Shown: piece by piece, positions 25,452 through 35,330 of the stretch
Position numbering within the stretch: the first letter of the stretch is position 1
How the letters are laid out: each line of letters starts with the position of its first letter
Position numbers and translations under genes: made by a program
The notes under the pieces: generated by a model
Seen by the model: only the letters and a program-made list of their open reading frames with translations
Databases searched by the model: none
What the model was told of the DNA's origin: nothing
Source: Betaproteobacteria bacterium
GTDB taxonomy: Bacteria > Pseudomonadota > Gammaproteobacteria > Burkholderiales > Rhodocyclaceae
NCBI GenBank assembly: GCA_009781175.1
Contig: WQYQ01000004.1
Location: 124,001 to 188,000 of the forward strand
Length of the DNA stretch: 64,000 bases
Direction of reading: 5' to 3'

Positions 25452-27232
25452 ATCGCCGGATCGGCCAGCTGCTGTTGCAAGCCGGTTTGTTCGGCTTCGA
25501 GCGCCGCGATCTTCCCTGGTAGCTGCTCCAACTCACGCTTCTCGTTAAAGCCCAGTTTCGCTGCACGTGCGCTTGTCTTGCGTTCGGGCTCAGCGGGCTT
25601 TGTAACTTTGCCTGCCTGTTTTTCCGGCGCGGCCGATTCCACATCGCGGACGCGTTTCCAGTCCTGATAACCGCCCGCATATTCGCGCCAGCGGCCTTCG
25701 CCTTCGGCGGCGATCGTCTGCGTCACCACATTGTCGAGAAACATGCGGTCGTGACTGACGAGGAAAATCGTCCCGTCATACTCCGCCAGAAGCTGTTCGA
25801 GCAATTCAAGCGTTTCGACATCGAGATCGTTGGTCGGCTCGTCGAGCACGAGAATATTCGCCGGCTGCGCAAAAAGCCGCGCGAGCAGCAAACGATTGCG
25901 CTCGCCGCCCGAGAGCGAACGCACCGGCGAACGCGCGCGCTGCGGCGAGAACAAAAAGTCTTCGAGATAGCCGATGACATGCTTTTTCGTCTTGCCGATT
26001 TCGACCCAATCGCTACCAGGGCTGATCACATCGCAGATCGGCATCTCGGAATCGAGCTGCACGCGGAACTGATCGAAGTAAGCGATCTGCTGTTTGGTTC
26101 CGCGCCGCACCTGACCTTGGTCCGGTTCGAGGTCGCCGAGAATCAGTTTGAGCAGGGTCGTTTTGCCCGCGCCATTCGGGCCGATCAGACCAATCCGGTC
26201 GCCGCGCATCACGCGCGTCGAAAAATCGCGGATCACCATCTTATCGCCGAAACGCTTCGTCACCTGCGTCAGCTCGGCGACAAGCTGCCCGCTCGCGTCA
26301 CCGCGTTCGAGCTGGAGATTGACATTGCCGACACGCTCGCGCCGCGCCGCGCGTTGGTTGCGCAATTCTTCAAGGCGTTTGACGCGGCCTTCGTTACGCG
26401 TGCGCCGGGCCTCCACGCCCTTACGAATCCACACTTCTTCCTGAGCCAGGAATTTGTCGAAATCCGCATTCGCCTTGGCTTCGATTTCAAGCATCTCGGC
26501 CTTGCGCCGCTGGTATTCCGAAAAACTGCCGGGAAAGCTTGCGAGCCTGCCACGGTCAAGCTCCACAATCCGCGTCGCCACCGCATCCATGAACGCGCGG
26601 TCATGCGTGATGACCACCACGCCGCCACGGAACGAGCGGATCAATTCTTCGAGCCAGGCGATCGCGTCGATGTCGAGATGGTTCGTCGGTTCATCGAGCA
26701 GCAATAAATCCGGCTCGCCCGCCAAAGCCCGCGCCAACGCCACGCGCTTGACGCCGCCGCCCGACAGGCTGGCGACTTGCGCCTCGCCATCGAGCCCGAG
26801 CCGGTCGATCACCTGCTCCACTTTGTGATGCAGCGTCCAGCCATGCGTCGCTTCGAGCCGATGCTGCAAATCTTCGAGCCGCGCGAGCGCCGCCGTATCG
26901 CCGTGGGCAACCTCCTGTGCGCAAGCGTGATAGTCGGCAATCAAGCGCGCCGCCTCGCCCACGCCTTCCGCCACCGTCGCGAACACATCGCGGCCAAGCT
27001 CGAAATCCGGCTCCTGCGAGACATAAGCCACCCTCAGCCCAGGCTGCCGCCAGACCATCCCATCGTCGAGCCGCGCACTGCCCGCCAGCGCGCGCAGCAG
27101 ACTCGATTTGCCCGCCCCATTGCGCCCGATCAGCGCAACACGCTCGCCGGGTTCGAGCACCAGTTCGGCATGGTCGAGCAAAGCCACATCGCCAAACGCG
27201 AGACAGGCGGAATTGAGGGTCAGTAAGGGCAT
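25337..27232 (-). CDS. uup: ABC-F protein Uup
   Basis: Soluble protein of 631 residues with two ABC ATPase domains. It has two Walker A motifs (GRNGAGKSS and GPNGAGKTT), two signature motifs (LSGGGVKRVALARA and LSGGERNRLLLARL) and two Walker B motifs (LLLLDEPTNHLD, ILVLDEPTNDLD). A linker rich in Arg and Glu lies between them, and the C-terminal coiled coil (about 560-631) is typical of Uup. ABC-F proteins act on ribosomes or in branched-DNA tolerance; Uup has been linked to both. It converges with the M48 gene and overlaps it by 115 bases. Confidence 0.93.
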   Translation of the reverse strand: MPLLTLNSACLAFGDVALLDHAELVLEPGERVALIGRNGAGKSSLLRALAGSARLDDGMVWRQPGLRVAYVSQEPDFELGRDVFATVAEGVGEAARLIADYHACAQEVAHGDTAALARLEDLQHRLEATHGWTLHHKVEQVIDRLGLDGEAQVASLSGGGVKRVALARALAGEPDLLLLDEPTNHLDIDAIAWLEELIRSFRGGVVVITHDRAFMDAVATRIVELDRGRLASFPGSFSEYQRRKAEMLEIEAKANADFDKFLAQEEVWIRKGVEARRTRNEGRVKRLEELRNQRAARRERVGNVNLQLERGDASGQLVAELTQVTKRFGDKMVIRDFSTRVMRGDRIGLIGPNGAGKTTLLKLILGDLEPDQGQVRRGTKQQIAYFDQFRVQLDSEMPICDVISPGSDWVEIGKTKKHVIGYLEDFLFSPQRARSPVRSLSGGERNRLLLARLFAQPANILVLDEPTNDLDVETLELLEQLLAEYDGTIFLVSHDRMFLDNVVTQTIAAEGEGRWREYAGGYQDWKRVRDVESAAPEKQAGKVTKPAEPERKTSARAAKLGFNEKRELEQLPGKIAALEAEQTGLQQQLADPAIYRERPQDVPRFNQRLEAIEVELLQLLERWELLESKAG

Positions 27233-27332
27233 GGCTATACCGGGATGAACACGGCTTGAGGAAAAGGCCAGATTTTACTCTCCCGTCCGCGCCATATTGG
27301 CCGAGTTTCTGACCTCCAGACGGACACCTCTT

Positions 27333-28136
27333 TTATTCGTGAGGCGCGACATCCTGCTTGGCATACAAATCCAGACGCTCATAGGCATCGGCAAGCGCAC
27401 GTTGCGCGCGCTTGCGTTCGGTGATGTCGGTCAAAGCAATCGACAACGCCACCACCACACCCTCCATATTGCGCAGCGGTTTAGTCGAAACCTGGAAGCT
27501 CCGACTCTTCCATTCGATTTCTCTGTCCAGCACAGGCTGCCCCGCATCAATCAAAGCAAAATCCCGCTCGATTTCCCGGGCGCGCTGCGGCCTAAGAACA
27601 CGCAAAGACTGTCCGAGCAAATTTTCGACCGTCATACCGAAAAGCTTGGCCTGAGCCAAGTTTACGGCCACATAGCGCAAATTCCGATCGACAACATTCA
27701 AAGGCAAAGGCACCAGGGAGTAAAGTGACTCAAGCTGAAACACACGCGAATAAACAGCGGAAACATCGCGATCGATTCCGCAAAACCCTTTGAAGCGGCC
27801 ATCGGGCCAAAAAATCGGCACGCCGCTGGTTTCATGCATAGTAATCGAACCGTCCGCACGCCGTACACGATTCACAAGACCGTTGAACGGCTTACGCTCA
27901 CTAACAAAACGCTTGAAGGCTCCCGCGATGCGAACGACCTCCTCTGGCGGCATGAAATCGAAAGGCGTGCGGCCAAGGATCTGCTCGGTCGGATAACCCA
28001 ACAGCTCGGAACCCTTGGCCGACGAATAAACATAACGGCCTTTATCATCGACTTCCCAAATCCAATCGGAATTCAGCTCGATCAAGTCGCGTAGCCACCG
28101 CAATTTATCGGCGATATGGCTGGGTTCCTTCTTCAT
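27333..28136 (-). CDS. PAS-PAS sensor-like protein without output domain (paralogue 1)
   Basis: Product of 267 residues with two PAS/PAC units. Unit 1 contains NSDWIWEVDDKGRYVYSSAKGSELLGY, unit 2 contains VVDRNLRYVAVNLAQAKLFG, and the unit ends TDITERKRAQRALADAYERLD. No GGDEF, EAL, kinase or HTH domain follows. The ATG at 28136 has GGAG upstream. It is a tandem paralogue of the next gene: shared phrases are SAKGSELLG, GYP/GCSTE-ILGRT, AREIE-DFALIDAG and the C-terminal ITERK helix. It may work by pairing with another sensor; I cannot assign a signal. Confidence 0.8.
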   Translation of the reverse strand: MKKEPSHIADKLRWLRDLIELNSDWIWEVDDKGRYVYSSAKGSELLGYPTEQILGRTPFDFMPPEEVVRIAGAFKRFVSERKPFNGLVNRVRRADGSITMHETSGVPIFWPDGRFKGFCGIDRDVSAVYSRVFQLESLYSLVPLPLNVVDRNLRYVAVNLAQAKLFGMTVENLLGQSLRVLRPQRAREIERDFALIDAGQPVLDREIEWKSRSFQVSTKPLRNMEGVVVALSIALTDITERKRAQRALADAYERLDLYAKQDVAPHE

Positions 28137-28189
28137 ATGCGTCTCCAAATCCAATGCCTTAATACGACCTACGCAGGACTGAATCGGCG

Positions 28190-28999
28190 CTAAGATTTTC
28201 CGATTGCTTGCGACAAAGCGTCATGCCGCACATAGCGATCGAGGCGTTCGTGCGCCTCGGCAAGCGCTTGCTCGGCAGTTTTACGTTCGGTGATATCGGT
28301 CGAAGCAATCAACATTGCAATCACACCCCCTGCCATATCGCGCAAGGGCTGGACCGACACCTGGAAATGCCGCCCCTGCCATTCAACTTCACGCTCGGGA
28401 ATCGGCATTCCCGCATCGATCAAGGCAAAATCATGCTCGATTTCGCGCGCGCGTTCGGGCCTCAAATCGCGCATCGACTGCCCCACGATTTCATTGACGG
28501 GCTTGCCGTAAAGCTCGGCCATTGCATTGTTGAGCGTAACATGAACCAAATCCCGATTGACCACATACAAGGCAATCGGCGCCAGGGCATAAAGCGCTTC
28601 AAGACGGAGCACGCGCGACCAGACTCGCGTTACATCGCGGCTGATGCCGCGATAACCTTTAAGGTTGCCGTCGGGCTCAAAAATCGGCTCGCTGCTGGCT
28701 TCAAGCACCACGATGCGGCCATCGGTGCGCCGCACGCGATGAACAAAGCCGGTGAATGCCTGTTTCTGCGCTAAGAGCTTTCCAAGCTCGCTGGCAACGC
28801 GGGACATTTCGTCGCTGGGTATGAACTCGTAAATAGTACGCCCTAGAATCCGCTCGGTCGAACACCCTAGCAGTTCGGAACCTTTCGCCGAGGAAATGAT
28901 GAAGCGCAACCGCTCATCCACCTCCCAGATCCAATCGGGGCTCGCCTCAAGCAAAGCCCACAGCCGCTGTAATTCATCCGCTACATAGTTCGATCTCAT
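28190..28999 (-). CDS. PAS-PAS sensor-like protein without output domain (paralogue 2)
   Basis: Product of 269 residues, same layout as paralogue 1: a first PAS with ASPDWIWEVDERLRFIISSAKG, a second with YVVNRDLVHVTLNNAMAELYG, and a C-terminal helix after TDITERK. The true start is the ATG at 28999 (GGAGATCC upstream). A longer frame to 29068 reads through the hairpin repeat, giving residues such as KPQASAWGD that are just its translation. The two paralogues are 53 bases apart and likely cotranscribed. No output domain or membrane segment is visible. Confidence 0.8.
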   Translation of the reverse strand: MRSNYVADELQRLWALLEASPDWIWEVDERLRFIISSAKGSELLGCSTERILGRTIYEFIPSDEMSRVASELGKLLAQKQAFTGFVHRVRRTDGRIVVLEASSEPIFEPDGNLKGYRGISRDVTRVWSRVLRLEALYALAPIALYVVNRDLVHVTLNNAMAELYGKPVNEIVGQSMRDLRPERAREIEHDFALIDAGMPIPEREVEWQGRHFQVSVQPLRDMAGGVIAMLIASTDITERKTAEQALAEAHERLDRYVRHDALSQAIGKS

Positions 29000-29027
29000 G
29001 ATTCGGATCTCCGACACCTTCTTTGAG

Positions 29028-29140
29028 CGTGAATCGCCCCAAGCTGAAGCTTGGGGTTTCTTCGCCACGCATCAGGACGCCTTTGGCGTCAATAACGCTT
29101 GTCTCACTGACCCCGCCATGAATGACGGGGCTTGCGTTCG
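29028..29140 (+). repeat. Hairpin cluster resembling an IS200/IS605-derived remnant, copy 3
   Basis: Three hairpins stand in a row: CCCCAAGCT-GA-AGCTTGGGG (29037-29056), GACGCC-TTT-GGCGTC (29076-29090) and CCCCGCCAT..ATGACGGGG (29111-29130). The first, with flanking GTGAATCG and TTTCTTCGCCACG, matches copy 1. The block sits in the 264-bp gap between hisD and the PAS genes. No transposase is present. Confidence 0.65.
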
Positions 29141-29263
29141 ACGTGTGGTCAGACGAAAACTGCCACAACCGGCGCATGCTCAATCGCGCAAGTCGAACCT
29201 GCCGACCGCATTCACGATAGCAGAGATGATCCGACTCGGCGGCGATCGGATCGGGACAACTTC

Positions 29264-30568
29264 TTACCTGGCCTTCATGCGCAGTTCCGCCGAGCGCGCA
29301 TGCGCTTGCAGCCCTTCGCCATGCGCAAGCACCGAAGCAATTGCACCAAGCCGCTGCGCACCGGCCTGCGACATGCGGATCACGGAACTGCGTTTCTGGA
29401 AATCGTAGACACCGAGCGGTGAAGAGAAACGTGCACTGCGCGCAGTCGGCAACACATGGTTCGGACCGGCGCAATAGTCGCCGAGCGCTTCGACCGACCA
29501 ATGGCCAGCGAAAATCGCGCCCGCATGGCGGATTTGTGCGATCAAGGGATCAGGGTCGTCAACCGAGAGTTCCAAATGCTCCGGCGCGATTTGATTGGCG
29601 ATTGCGCAAGCTTCGTTCAAATCGCGCACCTGAATCAAAGCGCCGCGCTTGGCCAGCGAGGCCGCAATCGTCGCGGCGCGCGGCATCGTCGGCAAGAGTT
29701 TGGCGATCGAAGCCGCGACACGCTCGATGAAGACCGCATCCGGGCACAGCAGTATCGATTGCGCCAGCTCGTCGTGTTCCGCTTGAGCGAACAGATCGAT
29801 TGCGATCCAGTCCGGGTCGCCGCTGCCATCGGAAATAATCAGCACCTCCGACGGACCCGCGACCATATCGATGCCGACGGTCCCGAACACACGCCGCTTG
29901 GCCGCCGCCACATAAGCATTGCCGGGGCCGACAATCTTGTCGACCTGCGGAATTGTCGCGGTACCATAAGCCAGCGCGGCCACGGCCTGGGCGCCGCCGA
30001 TCGTGAACACGCGGTCCACGCCGGCCACGGCGGCCGCGGCGAGCACGAGCGGATTGCGCTCGCCGCGCGGCGTTGGCACCACCATGATCAGCTCACCAAC
30101 GCCCGCGACTTTCGCGGGCAGCGCATTCATCAGCACCGAACTTGGATAGGCCGCCTTGCCTCCAGGTACATACAGCCCCGCCCGGTCGAGCGGCGTCACT
30201 TTCTGGCCGAGCCGCGTGCCGTCGGCCTCTTCGAACTCCCAAGCGCTCAGCGGCTGGCGTTCATGATAGCTACGCACACGCGCGGCGGCTTCTTCGAGCG
30301 CGCTACGCTGCGCTGCGGGCAAGCCTGCCAGCGCCGCTTGAAGATCGGCTTGCGGCAGCTCGAGTTCAGCCACGCTCGCGGCGGTAACGCCATCGAAACG
30401 CTGCGTATACGCCAGAACCGCCGCATCGCCTTGCTGCCTGACCGCGAGCAGAATTTCACTGACGGCATTTTCGATCGCTTCATCGGTCGCCGCTTCAAAA
30501 GCCAGCAGCGCTTCGAGGCGCTGCGCGAAATCAACCGCCGAGGATGATAAACGCTGAATTTGACTCAT
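29264..30568 (-). CDS. hisD: Histidinol dehydrogenase
   Basis: Catalyses the last two steps of histidine synthesis, L-histidinol to L-histidine, NAD-dependent, zinc enzyme. The 434-residue length is normal. Recognisable stretches are [63 protein letters not shown] and the zinc-site stretch [13 protein letters not shown]. Start overlaps hisG by 4 bases. Unlike most histidine operons, hisC or hisB does not follow; the next 264 bases contain repeat hairpins and then unrelated PAS genes. Confidence 0.96.
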   Translation of the reverse strand: MSQIQRLSSSAVDFAQRLEALLAFEAATDEAIENAVSEILLAVRQQGDAAVLAYTQRFDGVTAASVAELELPQADLQAALAGLPAAQRSALEEAAARVRSYHERQPLSAWEFEEADGTRLGQKVTPLDRAGLYVPGGKAAYPSSVLMNALPAKVAGVGELIMVVPTPRGERNPLVLAAAAVAGVDRVFTIGGAQAVAALAYGTATIPQVDKIVGPGNAYVAAAKRRVFGTVGIDMVAGPSEVLIISDGSGDPDWIAIDLFAQAEHDELAQSILLCPDAVFIERVAASIAKLLPTMPRAATIAASLAKRGALIQVRDLNEACAIANQIAPEHLELSVDDPDPLIAQIRHAGAIFAGHWSVEALGDYCAGPNHVLPTARSARFSSPLGVYDFQKRSSVIRMSQAGAQRLGAIASVLAHGEGLQAHARSAELRMKAR

Positions 30569-31214
30569 TTGACCGCTCCCGCAAAGGCTTCAATGACCGG
30601 CTGCAACAGCGCATGTTTAAGCTTGAGCGCGGCCTGATTGACGATCAGACGCGAGCTGATCGAGAAAATTTCTTCGACCTCGACGAGATCGTTCGCGCGC
30701 AGGGTGCCGCCGCTCGAAACAAGGTCAACGATTGCGTCGGCCAGCCCGACGAGCGGCGCCAGTTCCATCGAGCCGTAAAGCTTTATCAGATCGACATACA
30801 TGCCCTTGGCGGCAAAATGCTCGCGCGCGGTCTGGATGTATTTCGTCGCCACGCGAATCCGCGCCCCGCGCCGCGCCGCGGCCGCATAGTCGAAACCCTT
30901 CTGCACTGCCACGCACATGCGGCAGCGCGCGATGTCGAGATCAAGGGGTTGATAGAGACCATCGCCGCCGTGCTCGATCAGCACATCCTTGCCCGCGATG
31001 CCGAGATCGGCCGCGCCATATTGAACATAGGTCGGCGTATCGGTGGCGCGCACGATGACGAGCCTCACATCGGGCCGGTTCGTACCGATGATGAGCTTGC
31101 GCGACTTTTCCGGGTCATCGCTCGGCGTGATCCCGGCCGCGGCAAGCAAGGGCAGGGTTTCCTCGAAAATCCGCCCTTTCGAGAGCGCGAGCGTAATGCC
31201 TTCGAACGCTGCCA

Positions 31215-31215
<1 letters not shown>
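30565..31215 (-). CDS. hisG: ATP phosphoribosyltransferase, short form
   Basis: First enzyme of histidine synthesis. The correct start is the ATG at 31215 ([19 protein letters not shown]), giving 216 residues, the HisG-S form that needs the regulatory subunit HisZ, which is not in this window. The family signature over about residues 143-164 contains [21 protein letters not shown]. The upstream extension to 31527 is an antisense-like Arg-rich reading of murA and is not coding. The ATG overlaps the murA stop by one base (TGATG), so translation is coupled. Confidence 0.95.
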
Positions 31216-32722
<1,507 letters not shown>

Positions 32723-32738
32723 CAAAAAATAAACCCTG

Positions 32739-33506
32739 TTAGCCGCGCAGCTTCCAACCGCGCGCGAGCAACTGCAAAGTGAGGCCCGCGGTGACGGCCA
32801 AAAACACGACGACGATGGAAAAACTAAGCCACGGCGACATATCGGAAACGCCGAGAAAGCCGTAGCGGAAACCGTCGATCATGAAGAAAAACGGGTTCAG
32901 ACGCGAGATGCTCCTCCAGAACGGCGGCAGCGCATGCACCGAGTAAAACACCCCGGCGAGCATCGTCAGCGGCATGATGAGAAAGTTCTGAAAGGTCGCC
33001 AACTGGTCAAACTTATCGGCCCAAATCCCCGCGATCATGCCCAGGGTGCCGAGTAAAGCGCCGCCCAGGAGCGTGAACACGAGAATCCATAGCGGGTTCG
33101 CCAAAGGCAACTGCACGAACAGCAAGGACACCGCCCAAACGCCGAACCCGACGAGCACGCCACGAGTCGCCGCGGCGACGACATACGCGCAATAGAATTC
33201 ACGATGAGAAATCGGCGGCAACAACACGAAAACGATGTTGCCGGTGACTTTGCTTTGAATCAGCGAGGAGCTGCTGTTCGCAAACGCATTTTGCAGCACC
33301 GACATCATCACCAGACCGGGCACGATGAAGGCGATGTATTCGATCTCGCCATAAACCCGCACATGCGGCGCCAGCACGTGGCCGAAGATCACGAGATAAA
33401 GCACTGCGGACAACACTGGGGCGCCGACCGTCTGAAAGGCAACCTTCCAGAAGCGCAACACCTCTTTGTAGAGCAGCGTCCTAAAACCGGAGCCTTCCGC
33501 TTTCAT
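32739..33506 (-). CDS. yadH: ABC-2 type transporter permease (YadH-like)
   Basis: Inner-membrane permease of 255 residues with six predicted helices. The ABC-2 signature region is QSKVTGNIVFVLLPPISHREFYCAYVVAAATRG and DGFRYGFLGVSD near the C-terminus is conserved in YadH proteins. With the adjacent ATPase (YadG-like) it forms an exporter of unknown substrate, often found next to mla genes in betaproteobacteria. Start overlaps the ATPase stop by 4 bases. Confidence 0.9.
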   Translation of the reverse strand: MKAEGSGFRTLLYKEVLRFWKVAFQTVGAPVLSAVLYLVIFGHVLAPHVRVYGEIEYIAFIVPGLVMMSVLQNAFANSSSSLIQSKVTGNIVFVLLPPISHREFYCAYVVAAATRGVLVGFGVWAVSLLFVQLPLANPLWILVFTLLGGALLGTLGMIAGIWADKFDQLATFQNFLIMPLTMLAGVFYSVHALPPFWRSISRLNPFFFMIDGFRYGFLGVSDMSPWLSFSIVVVFLAVTAGLTLQLLARGWKLRG

Positions 33507-34393
33507 GCGGCCCTCCGCATCACTTCGACGAACACGCGTTCGAGGTCCGGCTGGCCGACCTCGAATTCAAGCACCTTGACGCCCGCGCCACGCACGGCGG
33601 CAAGCCGGTCGCTCAACACCTCATAGGAGTCCGACGCCCAAACGAGCCAATCGCCCTCGTGCTCCGGCGCGGGAATGCCAGGCGGCAGAGCACCCTCGAT
33701 CTTCAAACGCAGCGTGCGGCCCTCGGCCGCGCGTAGCAAATTCTCGGTCCGATCGAGCGCCACGACACGGCCGGCCTTGAGCATCGCGATGCGGTTACAC
33801 AGCATCTGAGCCTCTTCGAGGTAGTGCGTCGTCAACAAAATCGTATGACCGCGCTGATTCAGCGAGCGAATAAAAGTCCATAAACCCTGGCGTAGCTCCA
33901 CATCGACACCGGCGGTCGGCTCATCGAGCACGATCAGCGGCGGTTTGTGCACCAGCGACTGCGCGACGAGGACGCGCCGTTTCATCCCGCCGGAGAGCTG
34001 GCGCATATTCGCATTGGCCTTGGCGGAAAGGTCGAGATTGGCAAGCAGTTCGTCGATCCAGTCGTCGTTATTGCGCAGCCCGAAATAGCCGGACTGGATG
34101 CGCAGCACTTCGCGCACCGTGAAAAACGGATCGAAGACCAACTCTTGCGGCACGACGCCAACCATCCGGCGCGCATTGCGATAGTCATCGACCACGTCGT
34201 GACCCATGACTTTGATACGCCCCGCGCTGAGCCGCAGAAGCCCGGCCAGCGCCGAGATCAGCGTCGTCTTGCCAGCGCCGTTCGGTCCAAGCAGAGCGAA
34301 GAACTCTCCCTCTTCAACCGCCAGATCGACGCCGCCCAGCGCGCGCAAGCTGCCGTATTCCTTGGCGGCCCCCACAACATCGAGTGCCTTCAT
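33503..34393 (-). CDS. yadG: ABC transporter ATP-binding protein (YadG-like)
   Basis: ATPase of 296 residues. Walker A GPNGAGKTT, Q-loop VGVVPQELVFDPFFTVREVL, signature QLSGGMKRRVLVAQSL, Walker B LIVLDEPTAGVD and the switch His in LLTTHYLEEA are all intact. A C-terminal beta-rich tail of about 80 residues follows. The start is the ATG at 34393, which overlaps the mlaB stop by 4 bases; a longer frame to 34606 is an Arg-rich artefact over mlaB. Confidence 0.92.
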   Translation of the reverse strand: MKALDVVGAAKEYGSLRALGGVDLAVEEGEFFALLGPNGAGKTTLISALAGLLRLSAGRIKVMGHDVVDDYRNARRMVGVVPQELVFDPFFTVREVLRIQSGYFGLRNNDDWIDELLANLDLSAKANANMRQLSGGMKRRVLVAQSLVHKPPLIVLDEPTAGVDVELRQGLWTFIRSLNQRGHTILLTTHYLEEAQMLCNRIAMLKAGRVVALDRTENLLRAAEGRTLRLKIEGALPPGIPAPEHEGDWLVWASDSYEVLSDRLAAVRGAGVKVLEFEVGQPDLERVFVEVMRRAA

Positions 34394-34695
34394 GCGCGGA
34401 CCTCGCCCAAGGGCAGGATTTCCCCAAGCCCATAGAGATCGGCGAGCGAGCGTAATTGCTCGGGCGCGCCCGCAAGCCGCAAGGGGCGCCCGCAACGCTG
34501 CGTCGCACGCATCCAGGCCAGAACGAGCGCCAGCGCGGCGGAGTCCACCGCCGTCACGCCGGACAAATCGATCTCGCGTCCCGACATTTCCTTCCCGCCG
34601 CCACAAAGCGTGCGGCCGACCTCAAGCAGGCCGGCCGCAGTTTCCATTGTGATCGGCCCCTCGACAACGAGGCGCTCACCTTCTTCGCGGATCAT
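34390..34695 (-). CDS. mlaB: STAS-domain protein MlaB
   Basis: Cytoplasmic STAS protein of 101 residues that in other bacteria stabilises the MlaFE transporter. The motif EIDLSGVTAVDSAALALVLAW (strand-turn with the conserved DS-A) is clear. Start at 34695 overlaps mlaC by 4 bases; a longer frame to 34848 is spurious. Confidence 0.9.
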   Translation of the reverse strand: MIREEGERLVVEGPITMETAAGLLEVGRTLCGGGKEMSGREIDLSGVTAVDSAALALVLAWMRATQRCGRPLRLAGAPEQLRSLADLYGLGEILPLGEVRA

Positions 34696-35330
34696 TTCTT
34701 GGCCGGAGCCCCTTCGTTTTGTGCGTTCTTCGACTTGAGCGAGGCGATCAAACCGTCGATTCCGCTCGCTTTGACTTCCTGACCGAAAGCGTCGCGATAA
34801 CTCGTAATCAGGCTGACGCCGGCGACGGCCACGTCGAAAACCTTCCACTCGCCGTCCTTCAGGTAAAGCGAATAGTCGACCGAGTCGGGCTGCTGGCCGG
34901 CCTTGCGCACATCGGTCCGCACGATGACGTCGGTGTCGCCCGGCTGCATTTTCAGCGGTTTGAAGCTGATCTGGTAATCCTTGAAGCGTGTCAATGCGTT
35001 GGCATAGCTGCGCACGAGCAAGGTTCTGAATTCGGCGGTCAAATTCTTTCTCTGCTCGGGCGTCGCCGAGCGCCAGTCACGCCCCAGGGCCAGCGCGGTC
35101 ATGCGCGTGAAATCGAAATGCGGCAGAATTTTCGCGTCGATCAGTTGCAGCGCTTTCGTCATGTCGCCCGACTGGATCGTTTTATCGGTGCGCACGATTT
35201 CAAGCACTTCATCGCTGACTTCCTTGACCATCACATCCGGGGCCGTGACGGCGAAACTCAGGCCCGGCAGTAAAGCCAGCCCCGCCAGCACGATCAAACT
35301 ACGCGTGGTTTTCAAAAATCGAGACATCAT
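34692..35330 (-). CDS. mlaC: Periplasmic phospholipid carrier MlaC
   Basis: Carries phospholipid between the MlaA complex in the outer membrane and MlaD in the inner membrane. 212 residues with signal peptide about 1-26 (RSLIVLAGLALLPGLSFAVTA). Family phrases are ILPHFDFTRMTALALGRDWRSATPEQRKNLTAEFRTLLVRSYANAL-type helices (shown in parts) and WKVFDVAVAGVSLITSYRDAF, the lipid pocket region. The ATG at 35330 makes a 4-base overlap with mlaA; the longer frame to 35396 is not supported. Confidence 0.94.
   Translation of the reverse strand: MMSRFLKTTRSLIVLAGLALLPGLSFAVTAPDVMVKEVSDEVLEIVRTDKTIQSGDMTKALQLIDAKILPHFDFTRMTALALGRDWRSATPEQRKNLTAEFRTLLVRSYANALTRFKDYQISFKPLKMQPGDTDVIVRTDVRKAGQQPDSVDYSLYLKDGEWKVFDVAVAGVSLITSYRDAFGQEVKASGIDGLIASLKSKNAQNEGAPAKK

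Noticed and set aside
25751-26707. Plus-strand frame of 318 codons opposite uup
   Set aside because: Complement of the ABC-F gene; composition fits antisense reading of GC-rich codons.
29000-29068. N-terminal extension of PAS paralogue 2
   Set aside because: It translates the hairpin repeat; a proper ribosome site and PAS start lie at 28999.
29456-30547. Plus-strand frame of 363 codons opposite hisD
   Set aside because: Complement of conserved hisD codons; no recognisable domains.
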